From NCBI GenBank assembly GCA_031271345.1, contig JAISVX010000001.1, positions 124,001 through 188,000 of the forward strand: a DNA stretch of 64,000 bases. The letters are read 5' to 3'. The position numbers and the translations under genes are program-made. Shown here one piece after another: positions 28,100-38,489 of the stretch. Every line of letters begins with the position of its first letter. Position 1 is the first letter of the stretch. The stretch is from Lactobacillaceae bacterium. GTDB lineage: Bacteria; Pseudomonadota; Alphaproteobacteria; RF32; CAG-239. The notes below the pieces were generated by a model. It searched no databases and was not told the DNA's origin. It saw only the letters and a list, made by a program, of their open reading frames with translations.

Positions 28100-30853
28100 T
28101 TAATGGGCTTGCTCCCAATTATCTCCGACACCGACTTCGGCAACAAACTTGACATGGTAAAAATTTACGGCGTTTTCCATAACGTCTTTTATCATTTTGC
28201 CCACCTTTTCAACTTCTTCAACAGGCGCTTCAAAAACCAGCTCGTCATGCACCTGCAGGAGCATTTTGGTTTTATAGCCGTCATCTTTAAGTATCCGCCT
28301 GATTTTGTTCATGGCAAGCTTGATAATATCCGAAGCCCCTCCCTGCAAAGGCGCGTTTATTGCCGCTCTTTCTGCAAATGATGCTATTCTTTTGTTCTGG
28401 TCGTTAATCCCCAAAACAGATATTTTTCTGCCAAACGGGGTTATCACATATCCATTTTTTCTGGCAAATTCAGTTGTGCTTTCCATATAGCTTTTAATCT
28501 CGGGCATTTTTGCAAAATATGCGTCAATATAAGCTTTGGCAGCTTCATTAGAAATGCCTAACTGTTTGGCTAAACCATATTGAGATTGTCCGTAGATAAT
28601 GCCGAAATTAATCGTTTTAGCGTCTCTTCGCATATCAGGGTTAACCTTATCCGTCGGTACGCCGAAAACCTGAGACGCCGTTGCCGTATGAATATCTATG
28701 CCATTGGCAAAGGCTTCCTGCAAAGCTTTTACGTCCGCTATGACCGCCATCAGTCTAAGCTCGACCTGCGAATAGTCGGATGAAATAATTTTCCAGCCGG
28801 CTCTCGGAATAAAACACTGTCTTATCTTTTTGCCTTCAGCGCTTCTTATGGGGATATTCTGCAGGTTCGGATTATTGGACGACAAGCGCCCCGTATTGAC
28901 AAACGTTTGGTTATATGTTGTGTGAACCCTGTTGTTGCCGTTGGTAAGCTCCAGCAGACTATCTGTATATGTAGATTTCAGCTTGGCAAACCCGCGCCAA
29001 TCCAAAATCTTGCGCGGAAGCTCATAATCTTCAGCAAGTTTTTCAAGCTCGCTTGCGCCTGTCTGCATTGCTCCCGTAGCGGTTTTCTTGCCTTTAATGC
29101 TGAGAACCTTTGTTAAAATATTGCCAACCTGTTTGGGCGAAGCAAGATTAAACTCCTCACCGGCAAGAACATAAGCCTCTTTTTCAAGTTCTGACATTTT
29201 TTCTTCAAATTCTTTTTTCAGCTCATGCAGACGCTTTACGTCAACCGTAATACCCAAGTCTTCCATTTCTTTCAATGTCGTAATTAAGGGTCTGTCAAAA
29301 TGTTCATAAATTTTTGCCATACCTTCCGCAGTTAATCTGGGCTTTAACACATTATAAAGTCTCAAGGTAATATCCGCGTCTTCCGCCGCATAATCCAAAG
29401 CTTTATTTAAATCGACCTTGTCAAAAGTAATTCTGTTTTTGCCCGAACCTGTAACCTCGTCATAAGCAATGGTTTTATAGTTCAAAAACAGTTCCGCAAG
29501 CTCATCCATTCCATGACCGTGCGACGAAGAATCCAAAACATAAGAAATTACCGCGGTGTCTTCTATCGGCTCAATGACAAAATCATTTCCCAGAACCTGC
29601 GATATAAAATGCATATCAAATTTAATATTATGACCGATTTTTAAGACCGACTTGCTGGCAAATATTGGTTTTAAGTATTTTTTTATCACATCAAAAGGCA
29701 GCTGCTTAATCGCTTTATTGTCAGAAAACAAATCGCCGTTCTCGCCTTTTTCAAGCTCCCCGTGAGCCAGCGGAATATAACACGCAATGCCTTCCTCTGC
29801 CGCAAGGGAAAATCCGACTATCTTATCAAAAACAGAACTAAAACCCGTTGTTTCCGTATCAAATGCAAAGACTCTTTTTGCCATTATCATATCAACCCAT
29901 TTTTTAAGAGATGCTTCATCTTGCACCAGCTCATATTTTTTCTTTATTTCCCGGGAAGCTGAAACCGCTGTGTTTTCGCTGGATGAACACTGTACATAAA
30001 CCCATTTTTCCGCCCGCGGACGAAGGCTTTTCATTGCATATTCGTCAATAAAATCAAAGACCTGTTTTATCTCCGGCTTCTTGCATTTAAAACCATCAAA
30101 ATTTTTCTCAACGGGAACATCTGTTTTAAGACTTGCAAGCTGATAAGAAATGCGGGCATTCTCAATATTATCTTTTAATGTCTGCCTGCGCTTATCCTGC
30201 TTAATATCGTCAAGATTATCCAGCAATCCCTCCAACGAGCCATATTGGTTTATTAGTTCTGACGCTGTTTTCGGTCCTATTCCCGGAACTCCAGGGATAT
30301 TGTCAGAGCTGTCGCCCATAAGGGCCTGAACATCCACAACCCTATCGGGACCGACGCCAAATTTTTCGATAACATCTTTTTCTTCTCTGTAAGTATCTTT
30401 CATGGGGTCATAATATTTTACATCGGGACCTATCAGCTGCATCAAATCTTTATCCGCGGAAACCACAATAACTTCCAGCCCCTGCTCTTTTGCAATTTTG
30501 GCATAAGTGGCTATCAAATCGTCCGCCTCATATCCTTCCATTTCAAGATGATTGATGTTTAATGCGGTTACGGCTTTCCTTATAATCGGAAACTGAGGAA
30601 TTAAATCTTCAGGAGTTTCCGCTCTGTTTGCTTTATAATCGGGAAAAATGTCGTTACGAAAATTTTTGCGTTTGGCATCAAACAAAACCAAACTATAATC
30701 ACAGTCAATATTGCTTGTAAGCTTAAAAAACATATTGGTAAAACCATAAACCGCGTTCACAGGCGTGCCGTCTGGACTTGTCATTGGCGGAAGAGCATAA
30801 AAAGCTCTAAAAATGTATCCCGAACCGTCAATAAGGCATATTTTCTTTGTCAT
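28100..30853 (-). CDS. polA: DNA polymerase I
   Basis: This 917-residue PolA has all three domains: a 5'-3' nuclease (about 1-290, with GYEADDLIATYA and DSSDNIPGVPGIGPKTA), a 3'-5' exonuclease with AFDTETTGFSS keeping the DxE pair, so proofreading looks intact, and the polymerase (SSDYSQVELRLMAVIAD, RRDAKTINFGIIYG, QVHDELVFE). It fills gaps in repair and removes RNA primers. AAAGGA precedes the ATG. It is monocistronic and ends at a bidirectional terminator. Confidence 0.97.
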   Translation of the reverse strand: MTKKICLIDGSGYIFRAFYALPPMTSPDGTPVNAVYGFTNMFFKLTSNIDCDYSLVLFDAKRKNFRNDIFPDYKANRAETPEDLIPQFPIIRKAVTALNINHLEMEGYEADDLIATYAKIAKEQGLEVIVVSADKDLMQLIGPDVKYYDPMKDTYREEKDVIEKFGVGPDRVVDVQALMGDSSDNIPGVPGIGPKTASELINQYGSLEGLLDNLDDIKQDKRRQTLKDNIENARISYQLASLKTDVPVEKNFDGFKCKKPEIKQVFDFIDEYAMKSLRPRAEKWVYVQCSSSENTAVSASREIKKKYELVQDEASLKKWVDMIMAKRVFAFDTETTGFSSVFDKIVGFSLAAEEGIACYIPLAHGELEKGENGDLFSDNKAIKQLPFDVIKKYLKPIFASKSVLKIGHNIKFDMHFISQVLGNDFVIEPIEDTAVISYVLDSSSHGHGMDELAELFLNYKTIAYDEVTGSGKNRITFDKVDLNKALDYAAEDADITLRLYNVLKPRLTAEGMAKIYEHFDRPLITTLKEMEDLGITVDVKRLHELKKEFEEKMSELEKEAYVLAGEEFNLASPKQVGNILTKVLSIKGKKTATGAMQTGASELEKLAEDYELPRKILDWRGFAKLKSTYTDSLLELTNGNNRVHTTYNQTFVNTGRLSSNNPNLQNIPIRSAEGKKIRQCFIPRAGWKIISSDYSQVELRLMAVIADVKALQEAFANGIDIHTATASQVFGVPTDKVNPDMRRDAKTINFGIIYGQSQYGLAKQLGISNEAAKAYIDAYFAKMPEIKSYMESTTEFARKNGYVITPFGRKISVLGINDQNKRIASFAERAAINAPLQGGASDIIKLAMNKIRRILKDDGYKTKMLLQVHDELVFEAPVEEVEKVGKMIKDVMENAVNFYHVKFVAEVGVGDNWEQAH

Positions 30854-30935
30854 AATTTTTCCTTTAATAAATTTATATAAATATAATCATTTTTAAAAGA
30901 TATGTGAACTTATAAGTTTATTTTATCAAATAAAA

Positions 30936-30972
30936 AACCTCTTTCAGAAAACCATCTGAAAGAGGCGTGTTT
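30936..30972 (-). terminator. Terminator downstream of the small reverse-strand membrane protein
   Basis: CCTCTTTCAGA pairs perfectly with TCTGAAAGAGG. On the reverse strand it is followed by TTTTTTATTTG and ends the 30973-31386 gene transcript before the polA leader. Confidence 0.85.
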
Positions 30973-31386
30973 TTACCGACTTGTTGTTCCTTCGCAAATA
31001 CGGTGTATTACCGCGAAAAAAGGAGCCAGAACGGAGGCAAGCGCTGCAAGACCCATCGGTATTCCCAACAGGTATACCCACATAAAATTGTTTATGTCCG
31101 TCCCCAGATCCTTTACCAGCATATCCAAAGACGTTGCCTCTGGATTCATGTTGAAGATTAAAGCGATGAGAAAAAGAATGCCAAAACGATATAAAGAAGC
31201 TATTGTCAGCTTCTTAAAGCGTCTGTTGATAATCTTCTTTTTAGCGCTTTCCTGATTCAGGGTTAGAACATTGTTGCTGCCGTTAAAAGGCATGTACTTC
31301 CAATAGTAGTACTTGAACTGCGTGACAATAAATGAAACAAACAGAACAAAAACTATCGCCAAGTCGAGCGTCAATAATACCCACAT
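30973..31386 (-). CDS. Small membrane protein of unknown function
   Basis: This 137-residue protein has hydrophobic segments at about 1-22, 65-80 and 100-125 separated by a basic loop (SAKKKIINRRFKKL). No family recognised. No Shine-Dalgarno is evident (leader CTAAAAATTTTAGC). It has its own promoter and terminator, so it is a free-standing gene between polA and the PBP gene. Confidence 0.6.
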   Translation of the reverse strand: MWVLLTLDLAIVFVLFVSFIVTQFKYYYWKYMPFNGSNNVLTLNQESAKKKIINRRFKKLTIASLYRFGILFLIALIFNMNPEATSLDMLVKDLGTDINNFMWVYLLGIPMGLAALASVLAPFFAVIHRICEGTTSR

Positions 31387-31427
31387 GCTAAAATTTTTAG
31401 AGAGTTAATTACTTTTTATCATTTAAT

Positions 31428-31456
31428 ATTTTATATTCTTTTGGACAAAAAGTCAA
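31428..31456 (-). promoter_or_regulatory. Sigma-70-like promoter for the 30973-31386 gene
   Basis: On the reverse strand TTGACT (31451-31456) and TAAAAT (31428-31433) are separated by 17 bases, about 40 bases before the start codon. Confidence 0.6.
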
Positions 31457-31547
31457 AAACTTTATTGATATTTTGATAAAGTTAAATTTAACCTATTTGC
31501 TGTATAGTTTATAAAATCAATAATCACCCTTGTTTAGGAATAGTTAA

Positions 31548-33404
31548 ATGGCGAAAAAAACCACCGCTAATAAAACAACCGAAAAAAGTGAAAAAACAAA
31601 GAAAAAAGCGGTAAAAAAACCTGTTTTGAAAAAAACTTCTGGTAAAAAAACTAAAAAACCTACCAAATCTTTCGTAAAAAAAGCGCTGTTTTTATTTTCT
31701 CTAGCCTTAGCTGCCGCTCTCGCGTGTTATATTTTATACTGCATTCTGACCATGCCGAATATTGAAAAAGCCATGCTGCGAACAAGGCAGCCAATGACGA
31801 CAATAATTGCGGAAAATGGAAACGACATAACAACCGTTGGAAACATTTACAGCGATGTCGTTATGCTTTATGATGTTCATCCTTATGTGATAAACGCCAT
31901 TCTTGCCACCGAAGACAGGAGGTTTTATTCTCATTTTGGGTTTGATCCGATAGCTTTTGCCCGCGCTATGAGCGTAAATATTCTTTCCGGAAAATATGCC
32001 CAGGGCGGAAGCACTATTACCCAACAAGTTGCAAAGAACCTTTTTCTCACCCAAAACAAAACAATAAAACGCAAGATACAGGAATTGTTTTTGGCTTTTT
32101 GGCTTGAATATAAGTTTTCTAAAGACCAGATTTTAACGCTCTACATAAACAGAGTGTACCTGGGCGCTGGAACTTACGGCATCCAATCCGCGTCACGAAG
32201 ATATTTTCAAAAACCTGCCTCGGACCTCAATCTGAAAGAAGCCGCCATTCTGGCAGGAATCTTAAAAGCTCCTTCAAAATATAACCCTCTGGCAAATCAG
32301 GCAAATGCCGACGAAAGAGCAAAAATCGTATTGCAAAATATGGTAAACAACAATTTTATCGATGAAGATCAGTATAAGTATGCTTTGACTCTTGATACCG
32401 GCTCAGGCGAGCAAAGCAGAGTAAAGGGAGCAAAGCATTTTGCCGACTGGGTATATCAGGAAACCAATGCCCTTCTGGGAGAAAGAGAAAACGACATATT
32501 GGTATATACGACTTTAGATCAGCATTTACAGGAAAAAGCCCAAAATATTTTAGAAACCAAAATCGCCCAAAACTCCGATAAAAATGTCAATGAAGGAGCA
32601 ATCGTCGTTCTTGACAACAATACGGGGGCGGTTAAAGCCATGGTTGGAGGCATTGATTATGGCTCCAGCCAGTTTAACAGAGCAACCCAGGCATTAAGAC
32701 AGCCTGGCTCGGCATTTAAAACTTTTGTTTATCTTACCGCACTGCAAAACGGCTTTAATATAACCGATAAAATTGAGGACTATCCGATTACCATCGGAAA
32801 ATGGACTCCAGAAAATATAACTGGAAAATATTATGGCACGGTTACCCTAAAACAGGCTTTTGCAAATTCATACAATCTGGCGGCTGTGGATTTATCTCAA
32901 AGGCTGTCTTTGGATAAAATTATAAAAACCGCAAGAAGCTTGGGAATAACCACACCGATGAAAAAAAATCCCTCAATAGTTTTGGGAACCGCGGAAGTTA
33001 AAGTAATCGACATGGCGGCGGCTTACGCCGCCATCGCAAACAATGGAAATCTCGTTATTCCTTACGCGATAACGGAGGTTTATACAAAAGACGGGTATCA
33101 GATATACCAGCACAGCCTGCAACAAGAAAAAAAGGTCGCAAAAAGAAAAGCTGTCGAAGAAATGATCAGGCTGCTCGAAATTGCTGTCAGAAGCGGAACA
33201 GGACAGAAAGCCAAGTTAGAAACTTTCAGCGCCGGAAAAACCGGAACATCCCAAGGTTACAGAGACGCGTGGTTTGTTGGATTTACGGACAAATATACAA
33301 TTGCCGTATGGGTTGGAAACGATGATAATTCGCCAATGAACAAAATATCCGGCTCGGGACTGCCCGCCGAAATATGGAAAGAAGTTGCAAAAAGTATAAA
33401 ATAG
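31548..33404 (+). CDS. Class A penicillin-binding protein (glycosyltransferase and transpeptidase)
   Basis: This 618-residue bifunctional peptidoglycan synthase has a very Lys-rich cytoplasmic tail (1-42) and one transmembrane helix (about 44-68). The GT51 glycosyltransferase has EDRRFYSHFG with catalytic Glu122 and GGSTITQQVAKNL. The transpeptidase has SAFK (Ser388, Lys391), SYN (441-443) and KTGTS (564-568). It polymerises lipid II and cross-links glycan strands in the periplasm. The class A subtype is left open. AGGAAT precedes the ATG, and AGTTTATAAA (31506-31515) lies upstream as a possible -10 region. It is not overlapped with gpmI downstream. Confidence 0.94.
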   Translation: MAKKTTANKTTEKSEKTKKKAVKKPVLKKTSGKKTKKPTKSFVKKALFLFSLALAAALACYILYCILTMPNIEKAMLRTRQPMTTIIAENGNDITTVGNIYSDVVMLYDVHPYVINAILATEDRRFYSHFGFDPIAFARAMSVNILSGKYAQGGSTITQQVAKNLFLTQNKTIKRKIQELFLAFWLEYKFSKDQILTLYINRVYLGAGTYGIQSASRRYFQKPASDLNLKEAAILAGILKAPSKYNPLANQANADERAKIVLQNMVNNNFIDEDQYKYALTLDTGSGEQSRVKGAKHFADWVYQETNALLGERENDILVYTTLDQHLQEKAQNILETKIAQNSDKNVNEGAIVVLDNNTGAVKAMVGGIDYGSSQFNRATQALRQPGSAFKTFVYLTALQNGFNITDKIEDYPITIGKWTPENITGKYYGTVTLKQAFANSYNLAAVDLSQRLSLDKIIKTARSLGITTPMKKNPSIVLGTAEVKVIDMAAAYAAIANNGNLVIPYAITEVYTKDGYQIYQHSLQQEKKVAKRKAVEEMIRLLEIAVRSGTGQKAKLETFSAGKTGTSQGYRDAWFVGFTDKYTIAVWVGNDDNSPMNKISGSGLPAEIWKEVAKSIK

Positions 33405-33471
33405 TGCTTTCAGAAAATGTTTAATTATATATAATACTGTAAGTTTTAATTTATTTTGGAGATAAGGTAAA

Positions 33472-35004
33472 ATGGCACAAAGACCTGTGATGCTGCTCGT
33501 GTTGGACGGGTGGGGATATAGAGAAAAGATTACATCCGATAACGCGATTGAAAACGGAAACACGCCTAACTGGCACAACCTATTAAAAGAATATCCTCAC
33601 TGCTTCGTTGAAACATCTGGTCTTGCCGTCGGGCTTCCCGAAGGACAAATGGGCAACTCGGAAGTCGGACATACAAATCTTGGCGCGGGTCGCGTTGTTA
33701 TGCAGGACCTGCCTCGCATAGATTTGGCAATTAAAGACGGCAGCTTGGAGAAAAACCCCGTGCTGCAGGAAGCAATCAAAAATTTAAAAACATCCGGCAA
33801 GACATGCCATGTTATGGGCTTAATGTCTCCGGGCGGCGTGCATTCTACGCAGGCTCACATTACCGCTTTGTGCAGAATTCTTGATAAAAACGATATAAAA
33901 GTTGATGTCCATGCCTTTACCGACGGAAGAGATACCCCTCCGGAATCAGCAAAAGGATATATTCAAAACTTTGAAAAAGACATCGCAGGCTGTAAAAACA
34001 TTAAAATTGTGACAGTTGAAGGCCGCTACTACGCAATGGACCGAGACAACCGCTGGGACAGGGTCGAAAAAGCTTATAACGCGATTGCTTTTGCCGAGGG
34101 ACAAAGGTTTAAAACAACTGCGGAAGCTATCGGACAATCTTACAAGGATAAAGTTACCGACGAGTTTATTATTCCATGCGTAATCGGAGATTATAAAGGC
34201 ATAGAAGACGGCGACGCGATAATTATGGCAAACTTCCGCGCCGACCGCGCAAGAGAAATTATGTATGCTCTGGCTGACAGCAAGTTTAGCGGTTTTGAGC
34301 GCAGAAAGTTTTTCAAATTTTCCAATGTAATCGGAATGACGGAATATTCCGTCGACCACAAGCGGTTTATGAAGACTTTATTCGCCCCTGAATCTTTAAC
34401 CCACATATATGGCGAAGTTGTTGCCGAACACGGTTTAACTCAGCTGCGCATTGCCGAAACAGAAAAATATGCCCATGTTACATTTTTCTTTAACGGCGGA
34501 GAAGAAAAAGAGTTTAAAGGGGAAGAAAGAATTCTTGTTCCAAGCCCCAAAGTCGCAACTTATGATTTGAAGCCTGAAATGTCGGTTTATGAAGTGACCG
34601 ACAAACTGGTTGACGCCATTGAAAGCAAAAAGTTTGACACTATTATCTGCAACTTCGCAAACGGTGACATGGTGGGTCATACGGGAAGCATCAGCGCGAC
34701 TCTAAAAGCTGTTGAAGCGGTTGATAAATCTTTGGGAAAAGTTTGCAAGGCAATTAAGGACGTCAACGGCGTTTTAATCATAACCGCCGACCACGGCAAC
34801 GCGGAGAAAATGGTTGATGAAACAACCGGCGAACCTTATACCGCCCATACGGCAGGAAAAGTTCAGGCGGTTTTATATAATGATAAATCGGGAGTAAAAT
34901 CTTTGAAAGACGGCAAACTTTCAGATATTGCCCCAACAATGCTGGAACTGCTTAATATTAAGCAGCCGGCGGAAATGAACGGAAAATCTTTATTGGTAAA
35001 ATGA
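33472..35004 (+). CDS. gpmI: 2,3-bisphosphoglycerate-independent phosphoglycerate mutase
   Basis: This 510-residue alkaline-phosphatase-superfamily enzyme interconverts 3- and 2-phosphoglycerate in glycolysis and gluconeogenesis. Asp12 in LLVLDGWGYR and nucleophile Ser63 in GQMGNSEVGHTN bind the two metals; later metal ligands lie in NFANGDMVGHTG and ITADHGNAE. Length is standard. It heads the operon gpmI - envC-like - ctpA - polysaccharide deacetylase - rppH, conserved in alphaproteobacteria. Confidence 0.97.
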   Translation: MAQRPVMLLVLDGWGYREKITSDNAIENGNTPNWHNLLKEYPHCFVETSGLAVGLPEGQMGNSEVGHTNLGAGRVVMQDLPRIDLAIKDGSLEKNPVLQEAIKNLKTSGKTCHVMGLMSPGGVHSTQAHITALCRILDKNDIKVDVHAFTDGRDTPPESAKGYIQNFEKDIAGCKNIKIVTVEGRYYAMDRDNRWDRVEKAYNAIAFAEGQRFKTTAEAIGQSYKDKVTDEFIIPCVIGDYKGIEDGDAIIMANFRADRAREIMYALADSKFSGFERRKFFKFSNVIGMTEYSVDHKRFMKTLFAPESLTHIYGEVVAEHGLTQLRIAETEKYAHVTFFFNGGEEKEFKGEERILVPSPKVATYDLKPEMSVYEVTDKLVDAIESKKFDTIICNFANGDMVGHTGSISATLKAVEAVDKSLGKVCKAIKDVNGVLIITADHGNAEKMVDETTGEPYTAHTAGKVQAVLYNDKSGVKSLKDGKLSDIAPTMLELLNIKQPAEMNGKSLLVK

Positions 35005-35008
35005 TAAA

Positions 35009-36220
35009 ATGAACTTTAACGCCGCAATAAAAAAAATAACATTAAGCACCTGGGTCTTAGCTCTGACGCTTAATGTCGCTTTTGCGGCGGTTTCTAATAA
35101 AGACCTGGAAGACATGGAGAAAAAAGTTCAGCAGCAGGCTCTTGAGCATAAAAAACTTCAGGCTCAGGCAATAAAGATAAACCTTGAAATAAGCTCGATA
35201 AGCAGGGAAATGGTCAAAAGAGCAAGGCGCATTCAAAATCAGGAAGAAGAAGCGTCTAAAATGGAGGCTGAACTCAAAAAGCTGGCGGAAGACCTGAAAA
35301 AAGCGGAGGAAGATTTTATAAAGCAGGATGAAAATCTTATAAAAACCTTATCAGCATTGCAAAACCTGGCGCTTAAACCAACCGAGGCTTTATTGGTACA
35401 GCCTTTGACTCCCGTCGAAGTCATAAGAAGCGCCATGCTCCTGAGAGAAACAATACCAACTTTGGAGCAGAGCGCGACAAGAATAAAAAAAGACTTGGAG
35501 CAGATTGAAAAAAAGAAAAAACTTGTTGAGACTCAAATGAAAAAAATCGGTGAGCAGAATAAAAAGCTTGAAAAAGAACAAGTTCAGCTCAAAGATTTGG
35601 CTAAAAGAAAATCTAAAATAAAACAGGCTGTGGAAAAAAGAACCCTTGAGGCAAAAAAAGAAATGGATAAACTGGCATCTCAAGCAAGCGATATTAGAGA
35701 TTTGTTAAGCAAATTGGAAAAAGAGCGCCAGACAAGGCTGAAAAAAGAGGAAGACGAAAGAAAGCGTCTGGCTCAAGAGCAAAAAGAAACCGGCTTGAAA
35801 AAAACTCAGGCAGAGAGTATAAAAGAAATTGAGGCGGCATTTGTCAAAGCAAAAGGAAGACTTACCATGCCTGCCCGCGGCGCCGTAATAATATCTTATG
35901 GACAGGAAACTGCCAAAGGCGTTACCTCAAAAGGCATAACTATTCAGACCAGAAGCTATGCCCAGGTAACTTCCATATTTGACGGAACCGTTATTTTTGC
36001 CGGACCATTTAGAGGATATGGAAACCTAATTATTATTGAGCATGGTGAAGGCTATCTTTCTTTGCTTGCAGGGCTGGAAACTATCGACTGCGAGCTTGGT
36101 CAAATGCTTCTGGCAGGCGAGCCTGTGGGGCAGATGGGAAGTGATATGGACACCAATCTTTATGTAGAAATTCGTGAAAACAATAAACCAATTAATCCTT
36201 TTAGCTGGATTAAAAGATAG
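35009..36220 (+). CDS. envC: EnvC-like murein hydrolase activator (coiled coil plus M23 domain)
   Basis: The protein has 403 residues with a signal peptide (about 1-27, FAAV), a long coiled coil (about 35-280) rich in Lys, Glu and Gln, and a C-terminal LytM/M23 domain (about 285-403, with GAVIISYGQETAKGV, GYGNLIIIEHGEGYLSL and ENNKPINPFSW). The normal zinc-binding His of HxH is altered (EHGEGYLSLLA lacks the second His), as in EnvC, which activates amidases and does not cut peptidoglycan itself. It starts 5 bases after gpmI and is followed by ctpA. Confidence 0.88.
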   Translation: MNFNAAIKKITLSTWVLALTLNVAFAAVSNKDLEDMEKKVQQQALEHKKLQAQAIKINLEISSISREMVKRARRIQNQEEEASKMEAELKKLAEDLKKAEEDFIKQDENLIKTLSALQNLALKPTEALLVQPLTPVEVIRSAMLLRETIPTLEQSATRIKKDLEQIEKKKKLVETQMKKIGEQNKKLEKEQVQLKDLAKRKSKIKQAVEKRTLEAKKEMDKLASQASDIRDLLSKLEKERQTRLKKEEDERKRLAQEQKETGLKKTQAESIKEIEAAFVKAKGRLTMPARGAVIISYGQETAKGVTSKGITIQTRSYAQVTSIFDGTVIFAGPFRGYGNLIIIEHGEGYLSLLAGLETIDCELGQMLLAGEPVGQMGSDMDTNLYVEIRENNKPINPFSWIKR

Positions 36221-36234
36221 GATGGAACCCAGAT

Positions 36235-37554
36235 ATGTTTAGAAGAACTCTTGTTGCCGTTACTTGTTTATTAACTTTTGTTATGACTTCGTCTTGCGCA
36301 AGCGCCGGCACAAATGCGGCGGAAAAAGAAATTAATGCCGAAACTTACGAACTTTTAAATCTTTTTGGAGAAGTTTTGGAAAGATCAAGAAACTCTTATG
36401 TTGAAGATGTTACGGATAAAAAACTTATTGAAGCCGCAATCAACGGCATGCTGACATCTTTAGACCCTCACTCAAGTTTCTTAGATGAAAAAAGCTTTAA
36501 GCAAATGACCGAGCAGACTAAAGGAAAATTTGGCGGACTTGGCATAGAAGTTACTATGGAAAATGGTTTGGTTAAGGTTGTTTCTCCCATAGACGATACT
36601 CCCGCATTCAAAGCGGGGCTAAAACCCGGCGATTATATTATCGAAATTGACGGCGAGCCTGTTATGGGGCTGACATTAAACGAAGCCGTCGAAAAAATGC
36701 GCGGAAAACCCGGAACAAAAATTAAGCTAAAAATATCAAGAGCTGGCGAAAAACCATTTGACGTTACGCTTAAACGCGAAGAAATAAAAATTCAATCGGT
36801 CAAAAGCGAAGTTCTTGACAATGACGTGCTTTATGTACGCGTAACATCCTTTAATGAAGAAACCGATAAAATGGTTAGAAAGGCGGTTGAAAAAACCAAA
36901 GACGAGCTTAAAAAAGACTTGAAGGGAATTGTTATCGATGTCAGAAACAATCCGGGCGGACTGCTTGATCAGGCTATCAGCGTTTCCGACCTGTTTATTG
37001 ACAAAGGAGAGATTGTTTCGACCCGCTCAAGAAACGAGGAAGACACAATAAAATATACTGCCGAACCCGGAGATATTGCCGAGGGTCTTCCTATTGTGGT
37101 TATCATTAATGACGGTTCCGCATCTGCTTCAGAGATTGTGGCAGGCGCTTTGCAAGACCATAAGAGAGCAATTGTTTTAGGCGAAAAATCGTTTGGCAAA
37201 GGCTCCGTTCAAACAGTAATACCTTTGGGCAGAACTATCGCTATGAGGATTACAACCGCCCGCTACTACACTCCTTCCGGTCGTTCAATTCAGGCAAAAG
37301 GCATAGAGCCGGATATTACGGTGAAACCTTCCAAAGTTGAAGTTATTGATAAATACTCATTCAGCGAAGCCGGTCTAAAGAACGCCCTGAAGAACGATGA
37401 AGTTAAGCAGGAAAAGCAAGAAAAAGACAACGGCAAAGCTAAAATCTCCGAAGACGAAGCTTTGGCAAAAAAAGAAAGAATTGAAAAAGATTATCAGCTT
37501 TCAAGAGCGATTGATTTGGTAAAGGCGTTGAAAATATATAATGCCGGAGAATAA
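36235..37554 (+). CDS. ctpA: Carboxy-terminal processing protease (S41, CtpA type)
   Basis: The protein has 439 residues with a signal sequence (1-22; a possible lipidation Cys21 in TSSC, not a strong lipobox). A PDZ domain (about 95-180) has KFGGLGIEVT and the binding-site region PAFKAGLKPGD. The peptidase core has Ser297 in GSASASEI and Lys322 in SFGKGSVQ, the 25-residue spacing of the S41 dyad. It is a periplasmic protease acting on C-termini and is usually linked to control of peptidoglycan hydrolases, in keeping with the EnvC-like neighbour. Confidence 0.94.
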   Translation: MFRRTLVAVTCLLTFVMTSSCASAGTNAAEKEINAETYELLNLFGEVLERSRNSYVEDVTDKKLIEAAINGMLTSLDPHSSFLDEKSFKQMTEQTKGKFGGLGIEVTMENGLVKVVSPIDDTPAFKAGLKPGDYIIEIDGEPVMGLTLNEAVEKMRGKPGTKIKLKISRAGEKPFDVTLKREEIKIQSVKSEVLDNDVLYVRVTSFNEETDKMVRKAVEKTKDELKKDLKGIVIDVRNNPGGLLDQAISVSDLFIDKGEIVSTRSRNEEDTIKYTAEPGDIAEGLPIVVIINDGSASASEIVAGALQDHKRAIVLGEKSFGKGSVQTVIPLGRTIAMRITTARYYTPSGRSIQAKGIEPDITVKPSKVEVIDKYSFSEAGLKNALKNDEVKQEKQEKDNGKAKISEDEALAKKERIEKDYQLSRAIDLVKALKIYNAGE

Positions 37555-37588
37555 TTCAGTCAGTATTGAAAATTAAGGAGTAAATGAC

Positions 37589-38488
37589 TTGGTAAAAGCG
37601 CAGAAAAAATCTTTTAGTTTGACGTTTTGGCTGCTTATGTTTGCAGCCTTAGCCGCTTTTGGCTTTTTCATTCTAAAGAACGAGACCAGACCAGAAACTC
37701 CGAAGTTTGTTTTAACATTTTCACAGCCGGTTTATACTGACGCCGCTTACGACGATACGGAAGATGACAACGAGCTTGAAAACTTAAGAGCTGCAATGCC
37801 TCTTGAGCTTTCCCGGAACACAGCTCCAAAAATCGCGGTAATAATTAATGACGTAGGGTTAAACCAAAATCTTAACGACATTATCAATAAATCTCTGGGA
37901 GAAAATATATCTCTTGCCTTTTCTCCTTACAGCAGAAACTTGGACAACGCCATAACCGCGGCTCAAAACGACAATAAAGACACATATATAAAGCTCATTA
38001 CGTCTTCGGAAAATTATCTTATTGAAGACACGGGACCGAAGGCGCTTAATTTAGAAGCAAACAGCGATAGCGATATAACGCTGTTAAACGGTTTGCTTAA
38101 CGCCATAGACCGTATTGACGGCTTTATAATCGACGGATACGTAGGTCCTGAGAAAAAAGCCGGCTTGGAAAAAATCTTAAGCATGTTCAGCCAAAGGCAT
38201 TTAATCTTAATAGACGCTACCGATAATGAAACCATAAACAGCATTAACGTAAACGGGCTGCAAAAAATAAGAGCCGATATTGTTATTGATGATGATATTA
38301 ACAGAGAAAACCTGCAGGTTCTTATAAGCACGGCGGAAATAATCGCGAAAGAAAAAGGTCAGGTCGTCATGGTCGTTAACCCAAAGCCAATAAATATACT
38401 TATGCTTGTCGAGTGGATTAATGCTATTTCTAATAATGAAGTTGAAAGCGTGTCTTTTGTTCCAATTTCAACCCTAATGGTCAGATAA
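37589..38488 (+). CDS. Divergent polysaccharide deacetylase family protein
   Basis: The protein has 299 residues with one N-terminal transmembrane anchor (about 10-28) and a NodB-like but divergent deacetylase domain (DUF610/YibQ). Markers are PKIAVIINDVGLNQ, ISLAFSPYSRNLD and LILIDATDNE. The start is TTG at 37589, chosen because AAGGAG lies 8 bases before it and no ATG is in frame. It is a periplasmic member of the gpmI-rppH operon. Whether it is an active deacetylase is unknown. Confidence 0.88.
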   Translation: MVKAQKKSFSLTFWLLMFAALAAFGFFILKNETRPETPKFVLTFSQPVYTDAAYDDTEDDNELENLRAAMPLELSRNTAPKIAVIINDVGLNQNLNDIINKSLGENISLAFSPYSRNLDNAITAAQNDNKDTYIKLITSSENYLIEDTGPKALNLEANSDSDITLLNGLLNAIDRIDGFIIDGYVGPEKKAGLEKILSMFSQRHLILIDATDNETINSINVNGLQKIRADIVIDDDINRENLQVLISTAEIIAKEKGQVVMVVNPKPINILMLVEWINAISNNEVESVSFVPISTLMVR

Positions 38489-38489
38489 A